Shown here in pieces: positions 34,171 through 42,541 of a DNA stretch of 64,000 nucleotides (the stretch's first letter is position 1; every line of letters begins with the position of its first letter). The notes below the pieces were generated by a model that worked only from the letters and a program-made list of their open reading frames with translations, did not search any database and was not told where the DNA came from. Source of the DNA: Acidobacteriota bacterium. GTDB lineage: Bacteria; Acidobacteriota; Vicinamibacteria; Vicinamibacterales; UBA8438. The position numbers were made by a program, and so were the translations under genes. Location of the stretch: the NCBI GenBank assembly GCA_011523845.1, contig WTFV01000262.1, positions 1-64,000 of the forward strand, written 5' to 3'.

Positions 34171-36684
34171 ATGCGCACGGCGCTCGTCGTCCTGTTGCTC
34201 GCCTACCTTCCCGGCGCGCTGATTCTTCGCATTCCGTTGTTCGACCGGGCGCGCCGCGCCGCGCTGGCGGCCGAGGAGCGGGTGTTCTGGGCCGTCGTGC
34301 TGAGCGCCGCGCTGTCGTCCGGCATGGCCCTCGGCCTGGCCGTCGCCGGCTCCTACGCCCTGGAGCGGGTGCTCTGGCTCGCCGGCGCGATCTCGCTGGG
34401 GATCGCCCTCGCGTGGCGCTCGCGGCTGCGTCTCGGCGCCGAGGCGCCCCCGGCCACCCGAACCGCCGCCGCGCCGCTGGCTCTCGCGGTGCTGGCGGCC
34501 GGCCTGTTCTTCTTCGTGCCCCCCTCGGAGTACGTCAACGGCGGACGCGATCCCGCCGTGTACTTCAATTCGGGCATCCAGATCGCCCAGCGCGGCTCGG
34601 TGGTCATCGACGACCCGCTGGTCCGCACGGTGCCGCCCGAGCACCGCGGCCTGTTCTTCCCGCCGCAGCCGGCCTCGGCGCCGTTCGACAGCGTGCGGTT
34701 CCTCGGCTTCTTCGTCGTCGACCAGGACGCCGGCGCGGTGGTCGGCCAGTTCCCGCATCTGTACCCGGTCTGGATCGCGATCGCCTACGACACCCTCGGC
34801 CTGACCGGGGCCCGCTACGTGCACGGCCTGTGGGCCCTGCTCGGGGTGCTGGCCGTCTATTTCGCCGGGGCCTTCGTGCTCGGGCGCCGCGCGGCGCTCG
34901 CCGGTGCGGCGCTGCTGGCGGTGCACGTCACGCAGGTCTGGTTCGCGCGCTACTTCTGCGCCGAGATGATCGTGCAGCCGCTGGTCTTCGCCGGCGTGCT
35001 GGCCTACGGCCGCGCGCACGCGGACGGCGACCGGTTCTTCGCACCCGTCGCGGCGGCGCTGCTGGCCCTGACCCTGTTCGCGCACATCCTGGGCGTCCTG
35101 GTCGTCGGCGCCGCCGGCCTCGCCATGCTGGTCGGGCGGGCCGACGGGCAACGCCCCGGAGCGTCGTTCGTCGCGCCGCTCGTCGCGATCGCGCTGGTCG
35201 CGGCGGCGTACTACCTCACCGTGCTGGCCCACTACACGCCCCTGTGGTTCTTCGCCCGGCTCGGCCCCCTGGAGATGGTCCTGGCGGCCGGCGCCGCCCT
35301 CGCGGCGGGGACGCTGTTCCTCGCCCTCGGCCGCCCGGCGGCGGCGGCGGCGGTCCGGGCCTGGCTGCCGCGCCTGCTCGCCGCCTCCCTCTGGCTGCTC
35401 GCCGCCTACGCCCTCTTCGTCCGGGAGGGCGGGGACCGCAATCCCGAGATCGATCCGTACTGGCTGCATCTCTACACGAGCTTCTATCTGCTGCCGGCCG
35501 GACTGGCCGCCGCCCTCGCCGGCTGGACCGCCGTCCCCGGCCGGCGCTTCTGGCGCGGCTCGGCGTTCTTCGCCGTGGCCGCGACCTTCGCCGTCTTCAT
35601 CTTCTACAACGCCCGCATCACGCCGGATCACTTCTGGACGGCGCGCCGCTACGTGCTGATCGTCCTGCCGGTGTCGCTGCTGCTGATCGGCGCGGCCGCG
35701 TTCACGCCGCTCGATTGGCTCGACCGCCGCCGGCTGCCCCGGGCCGGCAGGTTCACGGCCGGACTCGCCCGCACGACCGCCGGCGCGTTGCTCGTGGCGG
35801 CGCTCGGGTGGACGTACTGGCAGGCGACGAGCCCGATCCTGCGACACGTCGAGCACGCGGGGATGATTCCCTGGGTCGAGGAGCTGGCTGCGCGCCTGGG
35901 CCCGGACGACCTGCTGCTGGTCGGGCCGCGCGCCGCGGCGGACGTGCAGGTGACGGCGCTGCCGCTGGCCTACATCCACGGCCGGCAGGTGCTGGTCCTG
36001 GCCAGCACCGACCCCGACACCGCGGCGCTGGGCCGGTTCCTGGACTGGGCCCGCACGCGGTACTCCCGCGTCCTGTTCATCGGCGGCGGCGGCACGAACC
36101 TGCTGTCGCGCGAGACCACGGCACGGCTCGTCGCGAGCGAGCGCCATCGGATTCGCCACTACGAACGGGCCCTGAACGCCTATCCGAACGGTCCGGTCGA
36201 CTGGCAGCTCGACTACGGCATCTACGAGTTCGTGCCGGACGCGGGCGACGCCGGCGCCTTCGATCTCGACGTCGGGGCGGGCAACGACCTCTACGTCTTC
36301 GGCATGTACCCCAAGGACGTCGACCCGCGCGGCGTCACCTACCGGTGGACCCGGGAACGGGCGTTCGTCCGGGTGGTCGGCACGCAACCCGACGCCGCCA
36401 CCCTCACCCTCCGGATGAGCAACGGGGGACGCCCGGCGCAGGCCGGAACGGCCGTCGTGCGCGTGTCGCTCGACGACCAGCCGCTCGGGTCGATCGTCGT
36501 CGACACGGACCGGTTCGAACGCTACACGCTGTCGATACCGTCACCTCTCGCACGGCGCACCGCGGCCGAGACGACCGCCGCCGAGCTGCGGCTGGAGACC
36601 AACGCCTGGGTGCCGCAGGAGGCGCTCGGCATTCCGGACCCGCGCGCGCTCGGCGTGATGCTCGACCGGGTCGAGATCCGCTGA
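34171..36684 (+). CDS. Large GT-C-like membrane glycosyltransferase
   Basis: 837 residues, with about 13 membrane segments and a C-terminal soluble domain of about 230 residues. First large loop: EYVNGGRDPAVYFNSGIQIAQRGS, with the R-D-P pattern typical of ArnT-like proteins in bacterial cell-surface loci, and FPHLYPVWIAIAYD thereafter. The tail has a jelly-roll-like composition (LRMSNGGRPAQAGTAVVRVSL ends in the family's usual beta strands). ATG at 34171 gives a hydrophobic N-terminus (LVVLLLAYLPGALI). Donor and acceptor are unknown. Confidence 0.72.
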   Translation: MRTALVVLLLAYLPGALILRIPLFDRARRAALAAEERVFWAVVLSAALSSGMALGLAVAGSYALERVLWLAGAISLGIALAWRSRLRLGAEAPPATRTAAAPLALAVLAAGLFFFVPPSEYVNGGRDPAVYFNSGIQIAQRGSVVIDDPLVRTVPPEHRGLFFPPQPASAPFDSVRFLGFFVVDQDAGAVVGQFPHLYPVWIAIAYDTLGLTGARYVHGLWALLGVLAVYFAGAFVLGRRAALAGAALLAVHVTQVWFARYFCAEMIVQPLVFAGVLAYGRAHADGDRFFAPVAAALLALTLFAHILGVLVVGAAGLAMLVGRADGQRPGASFVAPLVAIALVAAAYYLTVLAHYTPLWFFARLGPLEMVLAAGAALAAGTLFLALGRPAAAAAVRAWLPRLLAASLWLLAAYALFVREGGDRNPEIDPYWLHLYTSFYLLPAGLAAALAGWTAVPGRRFWRGSAFFAVAATFAVFIFYNARITPDHFWTARRYVLIVLPVSLLLIGAAAFTPLDWLDRRRLPRAGRFTAGLARTTAGALLVAALGWTYWQATSPILRHVEHAGMIPWVEELAARLGPDDLLLVGPRAAADVQVTALPLAYIHGRQVLVLASTDPDTAALGRFLDWARTRYSRVLFIGGGGTNLLSRETTARLVASERHRIRHYERALNAYPNGPVDWQLDYGIYEFVPDAGDAGAFDLDVGAGNDLYVFGMYPKDVDPRGVTYRWTRERAFVRVVGTQPDAATLTLRMSNGGRPAQAGTAVVRVSLDDQPLGSIVVDTDRFERYTLSIPSPLARRTAAETTAAELRLETNAWVPQEALGIPDPRALGVMLDRVEIR

Positions 36685-36711
36685 ACGCCGGCAACGGAGC
36701 GTCGTGATCGC

Positions 36712-38130
36712 GTGTTCGACCATCTGCAGATCGACGACCGCCGGGAACGCTGGCTGGTCGGCTGCGCCGACCTCCTGCTGAAGCCGGCCGGCGACATCGG
36801 CGGCTGGCGGCGGGCCGCGGCGCCCACCCCGCCCCGCCGCGTCCTGCTGTTCCGCCTGGAGCGCATCGGCGATCTGCTGATGACCCTGGACGCGCTCGGC
36901 GCCGTCCGCCGGCGTCTCCCGGACGCGGAGGTGCGCCTGGTGGTCGGAAGCTGGAACGCGGGGCTGGCGCGGCTGATTGCCGCCGTCGATCACGTGGAGA
37001 CGCTCGACGTCCCGTGGCTGTCGCGCGACACGGCCCCGAGCACCCTGGGGGAGGTCGCGGCGCGGGCCGCGCGCTGGCGCCGGCGGGGGTTCGACCTGGC
37101 GATCAACTTCGAGCCGGACATCCGGAGCAACCTGCTCGCGGCGGCCAGCGGCGCCCCGCGCCGGGTCGGCTACGCCGCGAAGGGGGGCGGCGCGCTGCTC
37201 ACCGGCGCGTTGCCGTACGACCCGTCCGTCCACGTCGCGGCCAACGCCCTGCGGCTGGTCGACGGGGCGCTGCCGCCGGCTGACCGCCGGGCGGGCGCCG
37301 CCGCCGGGCGACCGGCGATCGATGCGCCACTTCCCGACACCGCCGGCCCGCGAGGGCCCGCGACCGGTCCACGGCTCCCCGCCGCAGCCGGCGCGCCGGC
37401 GACCGACACGCAACTTCCCGACACCGCCGGCCCGCAAGGGCCCGCGACCGGTCCACGGCTCCCCGCCGTAACCGGCGCGGTGGAGCCGGCGTCGCCGGCG
37501 CACCGCCCCCCCGGGGCCGGCGCGCCGGGCGCGCTGCGCGTTCCCGGCGACGCCCGCGCGCGGGCGTCGCGGCTGCTTGCCGCCGCGGACGGCCGGGGTC
37601 CGCTGGTCGGCCTGAATCCCGGCGCCGGCCGCACCGTGAAGGAATGGCCGCCCGAGCGCTTCGCCGCCGCGGCGCACCGGCTGTCGCGGGGGACGCGGGC
37701 CACCTTCGTGCTGCTGGGCGCCGCGGCCGAGCGGCCGCAGGCCGAGGCCGTCGCCCGCGCGCTGCCGTCCGGCGTCCGATTCGTCGATCTCGCCGGCAAG
37801 GCGCCGCTGGTCGATCTGGCGGCCATCCTCGAGCGCCTGGCGCTGCTGATCGTGGGCGACACCGGCCCGGCGCACCTGGCCGCGGCGGTCGGCACGCCCG
37901 TGGTCGCCATCTTCGGACCTTCCGATCCGCGGCGCTACGCGCCGTCGGGCGCGCCTTCGGCGGTGGTCCGCGCGGATCTCTGGTGCCGGCCGTGCAACCG
38001 CATGCGGCGCCCTCCGGCCCGCTGCCGCGGGGTGACGCCGGACTGTCTCGCCGGCGTGAGCGTCGACGCCGTCGTCGCGGCGGCGCGCCGTCTGCTCGCC
38101 GCCCGCGACGGCGCCGGGAATCCGCGGTGA
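36712..38130 (+). CDS. Glycosyltransferase family 9 (heptosyltransferase-like) with inserted linker
   Basis: 472 residues; the family is usually about 350. Domain 1 has VLLFRLERIGDLLMTLDAL and domain 2 GLNPGAGRTVKEWPPERFA and LIVGDTGPAHLAAAVGTPVVAIFGPSDP, the full ADP-heptose-type donor signature. Extra length is a Pro/Ala/Gly linker at about residues 197-270 containing two near-identical 19-residue units encoded by a 56-bp direct repeat. A cysteine-rich patch (WCRPCNRMRRPPARC) near the end is typical of this subgroup. GTG start. Confidence 0.85.
   Translation: MFDHLQIDDRRERWLVGCADLLLKPAGDIGGWRRAAAPTPPRRVLLFRLERIGDLLMTLDALGAVRRRLPDAEVRLVVGSWNAGLARLIAAVDHVETLDVPWLSRDTAPSTLGEVAARAARWRRRGFDLAINFEPDIRSNLLAAASGAPRRVGYAAKGGGALLTGALPYDPSVHVAANALRLVDGALPPADRRAGAAAGRPAIDAPLPDTAGPRGPATGPRLPAAAGAPATDTQLPDTAGPQGPATGPRLPAVTGAVEPASPAHRPPGAGAPGALRVPGDARARASRLLAAADGRGPLVGLNPGAGRTVKEWPPERFAAAAHRLSRGTRATFVLLGAAAERPQAEAVARALPSGVRFVDLAGKAPLVDLAAILERLALLIVGDTGPAHLAAAVGTPVVAIFGPSDPRRYAPSGAPSAVVRADLWCRPCNRMRRPPARCRGVTPDCLAGVSVDAVVAAARRLLAARDGAGNPR
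37329..37468 (+). repeat. 56-bp in-frame direct repeat inside the GT9 gene
   Basis: 37329-37384 and 37413-37468 match over 56 bp with one mismatch, offset by 84 bp (28 codons), encoding repeated LPDTAGP-GPATGPRLPA. Confidence 0.9.
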
Positions 38131-38142
38131 GTCCACGCCGGA

Positions 38143-38231
38143 TGCATCGCCGCGCGCATGCGGCGGGGCGAGGGTCTGCGCGGGAATCCCACCGTTCTTC
38201 GCCTGCATCGCCGCGCGCATGCGGCGGGGCG
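38143..38231. repeat. 28-bp hairpin-forming direct repeat, two copies
   Basis: 38143-38170 and 38204-38231 are identical. Each contains CGCCGC-GCGCAT-GCGGCG, a 6-bp stem with a 6-nt loop. They lie between the converging GT9 and GT4 genes and may act as bidirectional terminators or REP-like elements. Confidence 0.8.
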
Positions 38232-38253
38232 CCTGCCTCGGGCTCCCGGGCCC

Positions 38254-38365
38254 GCTCACCCGCCGGCGAGCACCTCCGCGTAGAGCGCGGTGGCAGCAGG
38301 TCCGGGCGCGGCTGAAGGACCGCGGCATCGCTCACCGGCCGGCGAGCACCTCCGCGTAGAGCGCG
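38254..38365. repeat. 36-bp direct repeat copying the 3' end of a GT4 gene
   Basis: 38254-38289 and 38330-38365 match over 36 bp with one mismatch, 76 bp apart. The right copy contains the last codons and stop of the GT4 gene (LYAEVLAG); the left copy is an intergenic duplicate. Confidence 0.9.
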
Positions 38366-39594
38366 AGCAGGCGATCGGTGACCGCGGCCCAGGAGAACCG
38401 CTGCTCGACCACCGCGCGGCCCGCCTCGCCCATCGCCGGCAGCCGCTCGCGGTCGGCCAGCGCACTGCGCAGCGCGCCGGCCAGGGCCGCCGCGTCGCCG
38501 GGGGGCACGAGCCAGCCGGTGACGCCGGGAACGACCTTGTCGGGAATGCCGCCCGCCGCGGTGGCGACCACCGCGCGGCGGTGCGCCATCGCTTCGAGAG
38601 TGACCAGCGAGCTGCCCTCGTACAGCGTCGGGTGGACGAAGAGGGTCGCCGCCGCGTACCAGGCGTGGACCGCCTCGTCCGCGACGCGGCCCGGCAGATG
38701 CACGCGCGACTCCAGACCCGCCTCCCGCACCTGACGGCGCAGGGCGCCACGCCGGGGGCCGTCGCCGACCAGCACCAGGCGCCAGGGAGGCGCCGCCGGG
38801 CCGCGGGCCAGCCGCGCCAGCGCCTCGATCAGGACGTGAAATCCCTTGTTCGCCTCGAGGCGGCCGACCGCCACCAGCAGGCTGTCGCCCTCGCCGGCCC
38901 CGATGGACGCGCGCAGGTGGCGCGCCTCCCCCGCCGGCCGGGCCGCGAAGCGGTCCAGATCGACCGCGTTGGGGATGACCGGCGCCTTCTCCCGCGGCAC
39001 GCCGAGGTGTTCCTCCACGACCGGCAAGAGCGCGTCGTCGGTCGCCACGACGCGGTCGGCCGCGCGGGCGCAGGCGCGCACCGCCGCCTGCAGCGGCCGG
39101 TAGGCCAGACGCTTGAGCGGCGCGCGGCCCGGATCCGTTCCGCCGAACTCCTCGAGCCCCTGCGGGTTGAGCACGAACGGCACGGTCTCGAGCGGATCGC
39201 GGGCGCGGGCGAGCGCGTAGCCGAGCGTCGCGGCGCCGTAGCCCTGGACGATCTGCGCGGCGCCCTGCGCCACCAGCCGCTGCGCCAGCCGGCCCGCCCG
39301 CCAGCCGAAGAGCGGATACGCGGTGTTGCGATCGAGAATCGTCGTGCCGCGGCGCCCGGCGAACGGGAACGTCCGGTACGGCACGAAACGGGCGGTCAGC
39401 CGCTCGTGGCCGAACACCGGATCGGAGGGGTCGGGAGCGCCGGCGTCCCGCCGCGGCGGCGGCGTGACCAGCGTCACCGCGACGCCGCGCCCGAGCAGAT
39501 GGCGGGCGAGGTCGTAGACGTGCCGCTCGAGCCCGCCGATGCCGTGCAGCGGGTAGACAGCGCGGGTCAGGACGAGAATGCGCTGCGGCGTCAA
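38332..39594 (-). CDS. Glycosyltransferase family 4
   Basis: 420 residues from a TTG start. Motifs: YPLHGIGGLERHVYDLARHLL (acceptor-side glycine loop), VAVGRLEANKGFHVLIEAL, LVGDGPRRGALRRQ and LYEGSSLVTLEAMAHRRAVVAT with the E-x7-E donor site. TTG at 39594 is chosen because GGCAGGA lies 6-7 nt upstream and it overlaps the stop of the tiny upstream frame (TTGA), implying translational coupling; a GTG at 39642 in frame lacks a ribosome-binding site. Confidence 0.88.
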   Translation of the reverse strand: MTPQRILVLTRAVYPLHGIGGLERHVYDLARHLLGRGVAVTLVTPPPRRDAGAPDPSDPVFGHERLTARFVPYRTFPFAGRRGTTILDRNTAYPLFGWRAGRLAQRLVAQGAAQIVQGYGAATLGYALARARDPLETVPFVLNPQGLEEFGGTDPGRAPLKRLAYRPLQAAVRACARAADRVVATDDALLPVVEEHLGVPREKAPVIPNAVDLDRFAARPAGEARHLRASIGAGEGDSLLVAVGRLEANKGFHVLIEALARLARGPAAPPWRLVLVGDGPRRGALRRQVREAGLESRVHLPGRVADEAVHAWYAAATLFVHPTLYEGSSLVTLEAMAHRRAVVATAAGGIPDKVVPGVTGWLVPPGDAAALAGALRSALADRERLPAMGEAGRAVVEQRFSWAAVTDRLLALYAEVLAGR

Positions 39595-39695
39595 CGAATC
39601 CTGCCGGGCAGGCCGGTGGCGTTCACCGCGATGCCGACCCACGACCCGGGCGTCAACTGCACGCGGGCCGGTGGCGGCGCACCGTTCGTCGTCAT
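39591..39695 (-). CDS. 34-residue leader-like ORF upstream of GT4
   Basis: ATG at 39695 is preceded by GAGGTGAAGAC, the best ribosome-binding site in this part of the window. The product (MTTNGAPPPARVQLTPGSWV and 14 more residues) has no recognised family or membrane segment. Its TGA overlaps the TTG of the glycosyltransferase. It may serve only to load ribosomes onto the following gene. Confidence 0.4.
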   Translation of the reverse strand: MTTNGAPPPARVQLTPGSWVGIAVNATGLPGRIR

Positions 39696-39849
39696 GTCTT
39701 CACCTCGCTTGTACTCGATTGTGAGCGGAACAGCCGGTCCTATCCACGCACACCTGCGAAGTGGCCGTCCGACGATACGTTCGGGCACGCGCGGCGGACG
39801 TGCCCGAGTTGGCGAACCTCACGTCGCCGCGGCTGGTGGAGCCAATCGT

Positions 39850-40086
39850 TCATCTCTGTCCGCGCGGGGCCAGCAGCCCCTCGATGCGGCCCTGGCCCTC
39901 CAGCAGCTTCTTGACGTCTCCGCGCAATTCCGTGTGCGCAGCGTCGTTGTTCCCGATCCCGCGGCGCAGGGACCACGCGATGACGACGAGTAGCGCGACA
40001 ACCGCCCACGCGGCCGCCGCGACCGCCGCAGGCAGGGTAATGGTGATGGGGGGCGCGGCCGCAGCCGCGACCAGCAGGTCGGTCAT
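39850..40086 (-). CDS. Small membrane protein, paralogue of the 2232-2495 gene
   Basis: 78 residues: AAAAAPPITITLP at the N-terminus, one transmembrane helix (VAAAAWAVVALLVVIAWSL) and a charged tail NNDAAHTELRGDVKKLLEG. These three blocks match the product of 2232-2495 in order and spacing, although the two genes lie 37 kb apart on opposite strands. Function unknown. Confidence 0.6.
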   Translation of the reverse strand: MTDLLVAAAAAPPITITLPAAVAAAAWAVVALLVVIAWSLRRGIGNNDAAHTELRGDVKKLLEGQGRIEGLLAPRGQR

Positions 40087-40326
40087 CGTCGGGTCTCCGG
40101 GTCGTCAGGTCGCCGGACCGCACGTGTACGGCGTACAGCCCACGACTGTATGGTAACAGGGCACGAAGGTACGAGTACGGGGAGTACGGGCTCCCATCCA
40201 GGCATGACACGCATGATTCGTGCCAGTCGCCGAGAGCCCCGACTCAGCCGGATCCGGGCGCCGGGACGCCGCTGTGGCAGTCGCACTGCGACAACCGGGG
40301 TTGCCGGAACACCACGGGTCGTACGT

Positions 40327-41613
40327 TCAGACGGCGCAACGCAGCCGCTCGTACAACGCCTCGACCTGATCGACGACCACCGGCGTGTCGAAGGTCTGCT
40401 CGACCCGCCGCCGGGCTGACGCGCCCAGTCGTGCGCGTAGCGCCGCATCGCTCCACAACCGTGCGACGTGACGCACGAACTCCTCGTCGTCGCGGGCGAG
40501 CAGGCCGGTCTGTTCGTGGACCACGATGTCGCCGACCCCCCCGGTAGCCAGCGCGGCGGCCGGGCAGCCGACGGCTCCCGCCTCCACCAGCACCCGGCCG
40601 AACGGCTCCGGCCAGTGGGAGGGAAACACCAGCAGGGCGGCGTGCCGCATCCACCCGAGCAGCGCGGGACGCGGCAGCCAGCCGATGCAGCGCACGTCAC
40701 GACCCGCAGCGCGCGCCGCCGCCTCCAGCCGTGACCGCTCGGCGCCGTCGCCGGCCACGACGAGCGGCACGCTGTCGCCGGCCGCCGCCATCGCCGGCAC
40801 CAGCTTCGACACGCCCTTGTTGATCTCCAGCTTGCCGGCGTAGAGCGCGTACGGCCGGTCGAGCGGCCGGGTCTGCCGGTCTGCCTCCGCCTGGACCGCG
40901 CGTACGTCGACAGGGTTCGGGATGACTGTCACCACGTCACGGGACAGGCCGCGGGCGCAGCCCCCCCGATCGTGCTGCAATGCGGGAACCCGAGCGCGCA
41001 GATCGCCGGCGATGGCGGAGCTGATCGCCACCACCGCGTCGGCACGGGCCAGCGCGTCCTGCTTGCGCCGCAGGTTGGCGCGCATGTAGGGAACCAGCGG
41101 CACGGCCATAGGCCAGAGCGCGCCGGCGCGCGGCCGGACGCAGCGGGTCATCCGCCCGGGCGTGCACGCCGGACAGACGTCGCCGCGATGCGGATCGAGC
41201 AGCAGGTCCGACCAGTAGCAGAGCGGCCAGTAGTCGCGGACGGTGCAGGCCACCGCCGCGCCCTCGGCCCGCGCCGCGGCGATGCTCGGCGGTCCGCTCA
41301 GGCGGTGCTGCGCATGGACTATCTCGATGCGGCGCTCGCGTATCACCGACCGCAGGTACCGGGCGAACCCCCGCTCCAACCGCTCGTGCTTGAAGTAGTT
41401 GCGAAGGAACGGGACGTTGGGCGCCCACGCGCGGAACTCGAGCGGCCGGAACCCGTCGAACTCGTCCGCCTCGTCAGGCGGGCGGCTGAGGCGCGGGCGG
41501 ACGATGGTGATCTCGTGGCCGCGGGCGCGCAGGCCGCGGGCCAGCTCGTAGGTGCTCCAGCCGCTGCCGCCGCAGATCGGCGGAAACACGTCGGTGGTCA
41601 GCAGGACACGCAT
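40327..41613 (-). CDS. Glycosyltransferase family 4
   Basis: 428 residues. MRVLLTTDVFPPICGGSGWS is a typical GT4 start; IVHAQHRLSGPPSIAAAR and CTVRDYWPLCYWSD belong to the acceptor domain, the latter followed by a cysteine cluster (GDVCPACTPGRMTRCV) seen in a subgroup of these enzymes. Donor domain: ALYAGKLEINKGVSKLVPAM and EPFGRVLVEAGAVGCPAAAL. ATG at 41613 selected over a long, low-quality upstream extension. Confidence 0.88.
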   Translation of the reverse strand: MRVLLTTDVFPPICGGSGWSTYELARGLRARGHEITIVRPRLSRPPDEADEFDGFRPLEFRAWAPNVPFLRNYFKHERLERGFARYLRSVIRERRIEIVHAQHRLSGPPSIAAARAEGAAVACTVRDYWPLCYWSDLLLDPHRGDVCPACTPGRMTRCVRPRAGALWPMAVPLVPYMRANLRRKQDALARADAVVAISSAIAGDLRARVPALQHDRGGCARGLSRDVVTVIPNPVDVRAVQAEADRQTRPLDRPYALYAGKLEINKGVSKLVPAMAAAGDSVPLVVAGDGAERSRLEAAARAAGRDVRCIGWLPRPALLGWMRHAALLVFPSHWPEPFGRVLVEAGAVGCPAAALATGGVGDIVVHEQTGLLARDDEEFVRHVARLWSDAALRARLGASARRRVEQTFDTPVVVDQVEALYERLRCAV

Positions 41614-41743
41614 GCCGGTGAGTGCGCTCCTTGCGCCGCAAGGCTTGCGCGCGGAGTCCGTGGGCGTCGAGTGGGACCCCGTCAGGCCCCCGCCGGCGGC
41701 AGACACGCCGTCTCGGAAACGGCCGGCGCAGGAGCCCCTGCGG

Positions 41744-42409
41744 TCAACCGGACCGCCGGCGAAGGAGCGCTTCCAGTTCCGCCACACGCGCTTCGGCGGC
41801 CAGGCGGCCCTCCGCCTCCTCGTCGTGACTGCGCAACTCGTGACCGGTCACGGGGTCCAGGAAGCGCATCTCCCGCTCCGGCGCCGCCCGCAGCTCCAGA
41901 CCGAGCGTCTCGCTGCGCAGCGTCAGCGTCCCGTCCGGCACCGTCAACGCCGGTTGACGCACGTAGCCCGACGGGGTCAGCCGCTCGCCCTGCAAGCGTG
42001 CGGGCAGATGTGCTCCCAACGGATCGTACTGCCAGTACTCGCGCACGCCCAGACGGGCGTACACCGACCGCTTCGGCCCGACGTCTTCCCGCCACGTGCT
42101 CGGCGACGCGACCTCGAGCACGAAGGCCGGCGCCCGCCGCTCTTCCCACAGCTTATAGTTGAGCCGCCGTCGCTTCTCCACGCCGAATACCACGAAGACG
42201 TCCGGGGCTATCGACACTCGCGGATTCCCTTCCTCGTAGTAGATGAGAAGGTCTCCGGAAACGTACACGTCCCGGCGGTTCTTGAAGTGGCGGGCCAGAG
42301 CGCTGATCCCGTACAGGATGGCATCGCGCTGGGCGTCGTTCTCCGCCATTGGCTTGCCGTCCGAGCTCGGGTAGTCGATCGGCACGGCGACAGGCGCAGG
42401 TCGGATCAT
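41744..42409 (-). CDS. Uma2 family (DUF820) putative endonuclease
   Basis: 221 residues with the PD-(D/E)XK-like Uma2 pattern: YYEEGNPRVSIAPDVFVVFG, then LWEERRAPAFVLEVASPST with the E-V-A-S-P signature, and KRSVYARLGVREYWQYDP. The C-terminus is a short coiled coil (ELEALLRRR). Uma2 proteins are abundant in cyanobacteria and some Acidobacteriota, often in many copies; their role is unclear. The ATG at 42409 has GGAG about 11 nt upstream; an ATG at 42487 is the alternative. It interrupts a run of glycosyltransferase genes. Confidence 0.85.
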   Translation of the reverse strand: MIRPAPVAVPIDYPSSDGKPMAENDAQRDAILYGISALARHFKNRRDVYVSGDLLIYYEEGNPRVSIAPDVFVVFGVEKRRRLNYKLWEERRAPAFVLEVASPSTWREDVGPKRSVYARLGVREYWQYDPLGAHLPARLQGERLTPSGYVRQPALTVPDGTLTLRSETLGLELRAAPEREMRFLDPVTGHELRSHDEEAEGRLAAEARVAELEALLRRRSG

Positions 42410-42541
42410 CGCAGGACTTCTCCAGGGCGGCGCGCCGGGTGCGTACGGCTCCACCCACGCTACCACACGCTGCGACACCACTTCCATCCGGCCGCGACCG
42501 TGCGAGACGTGGAAGCACGCAGCGTGCCGGCGGGTCGGGAA

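Noticed and set aside
42410..42487. Longer Uma2 start at 42487
   Set aside because: No ribosome-binding site before that ATG; the ATG at 42409 has GGAG and a family-like N-terminus.
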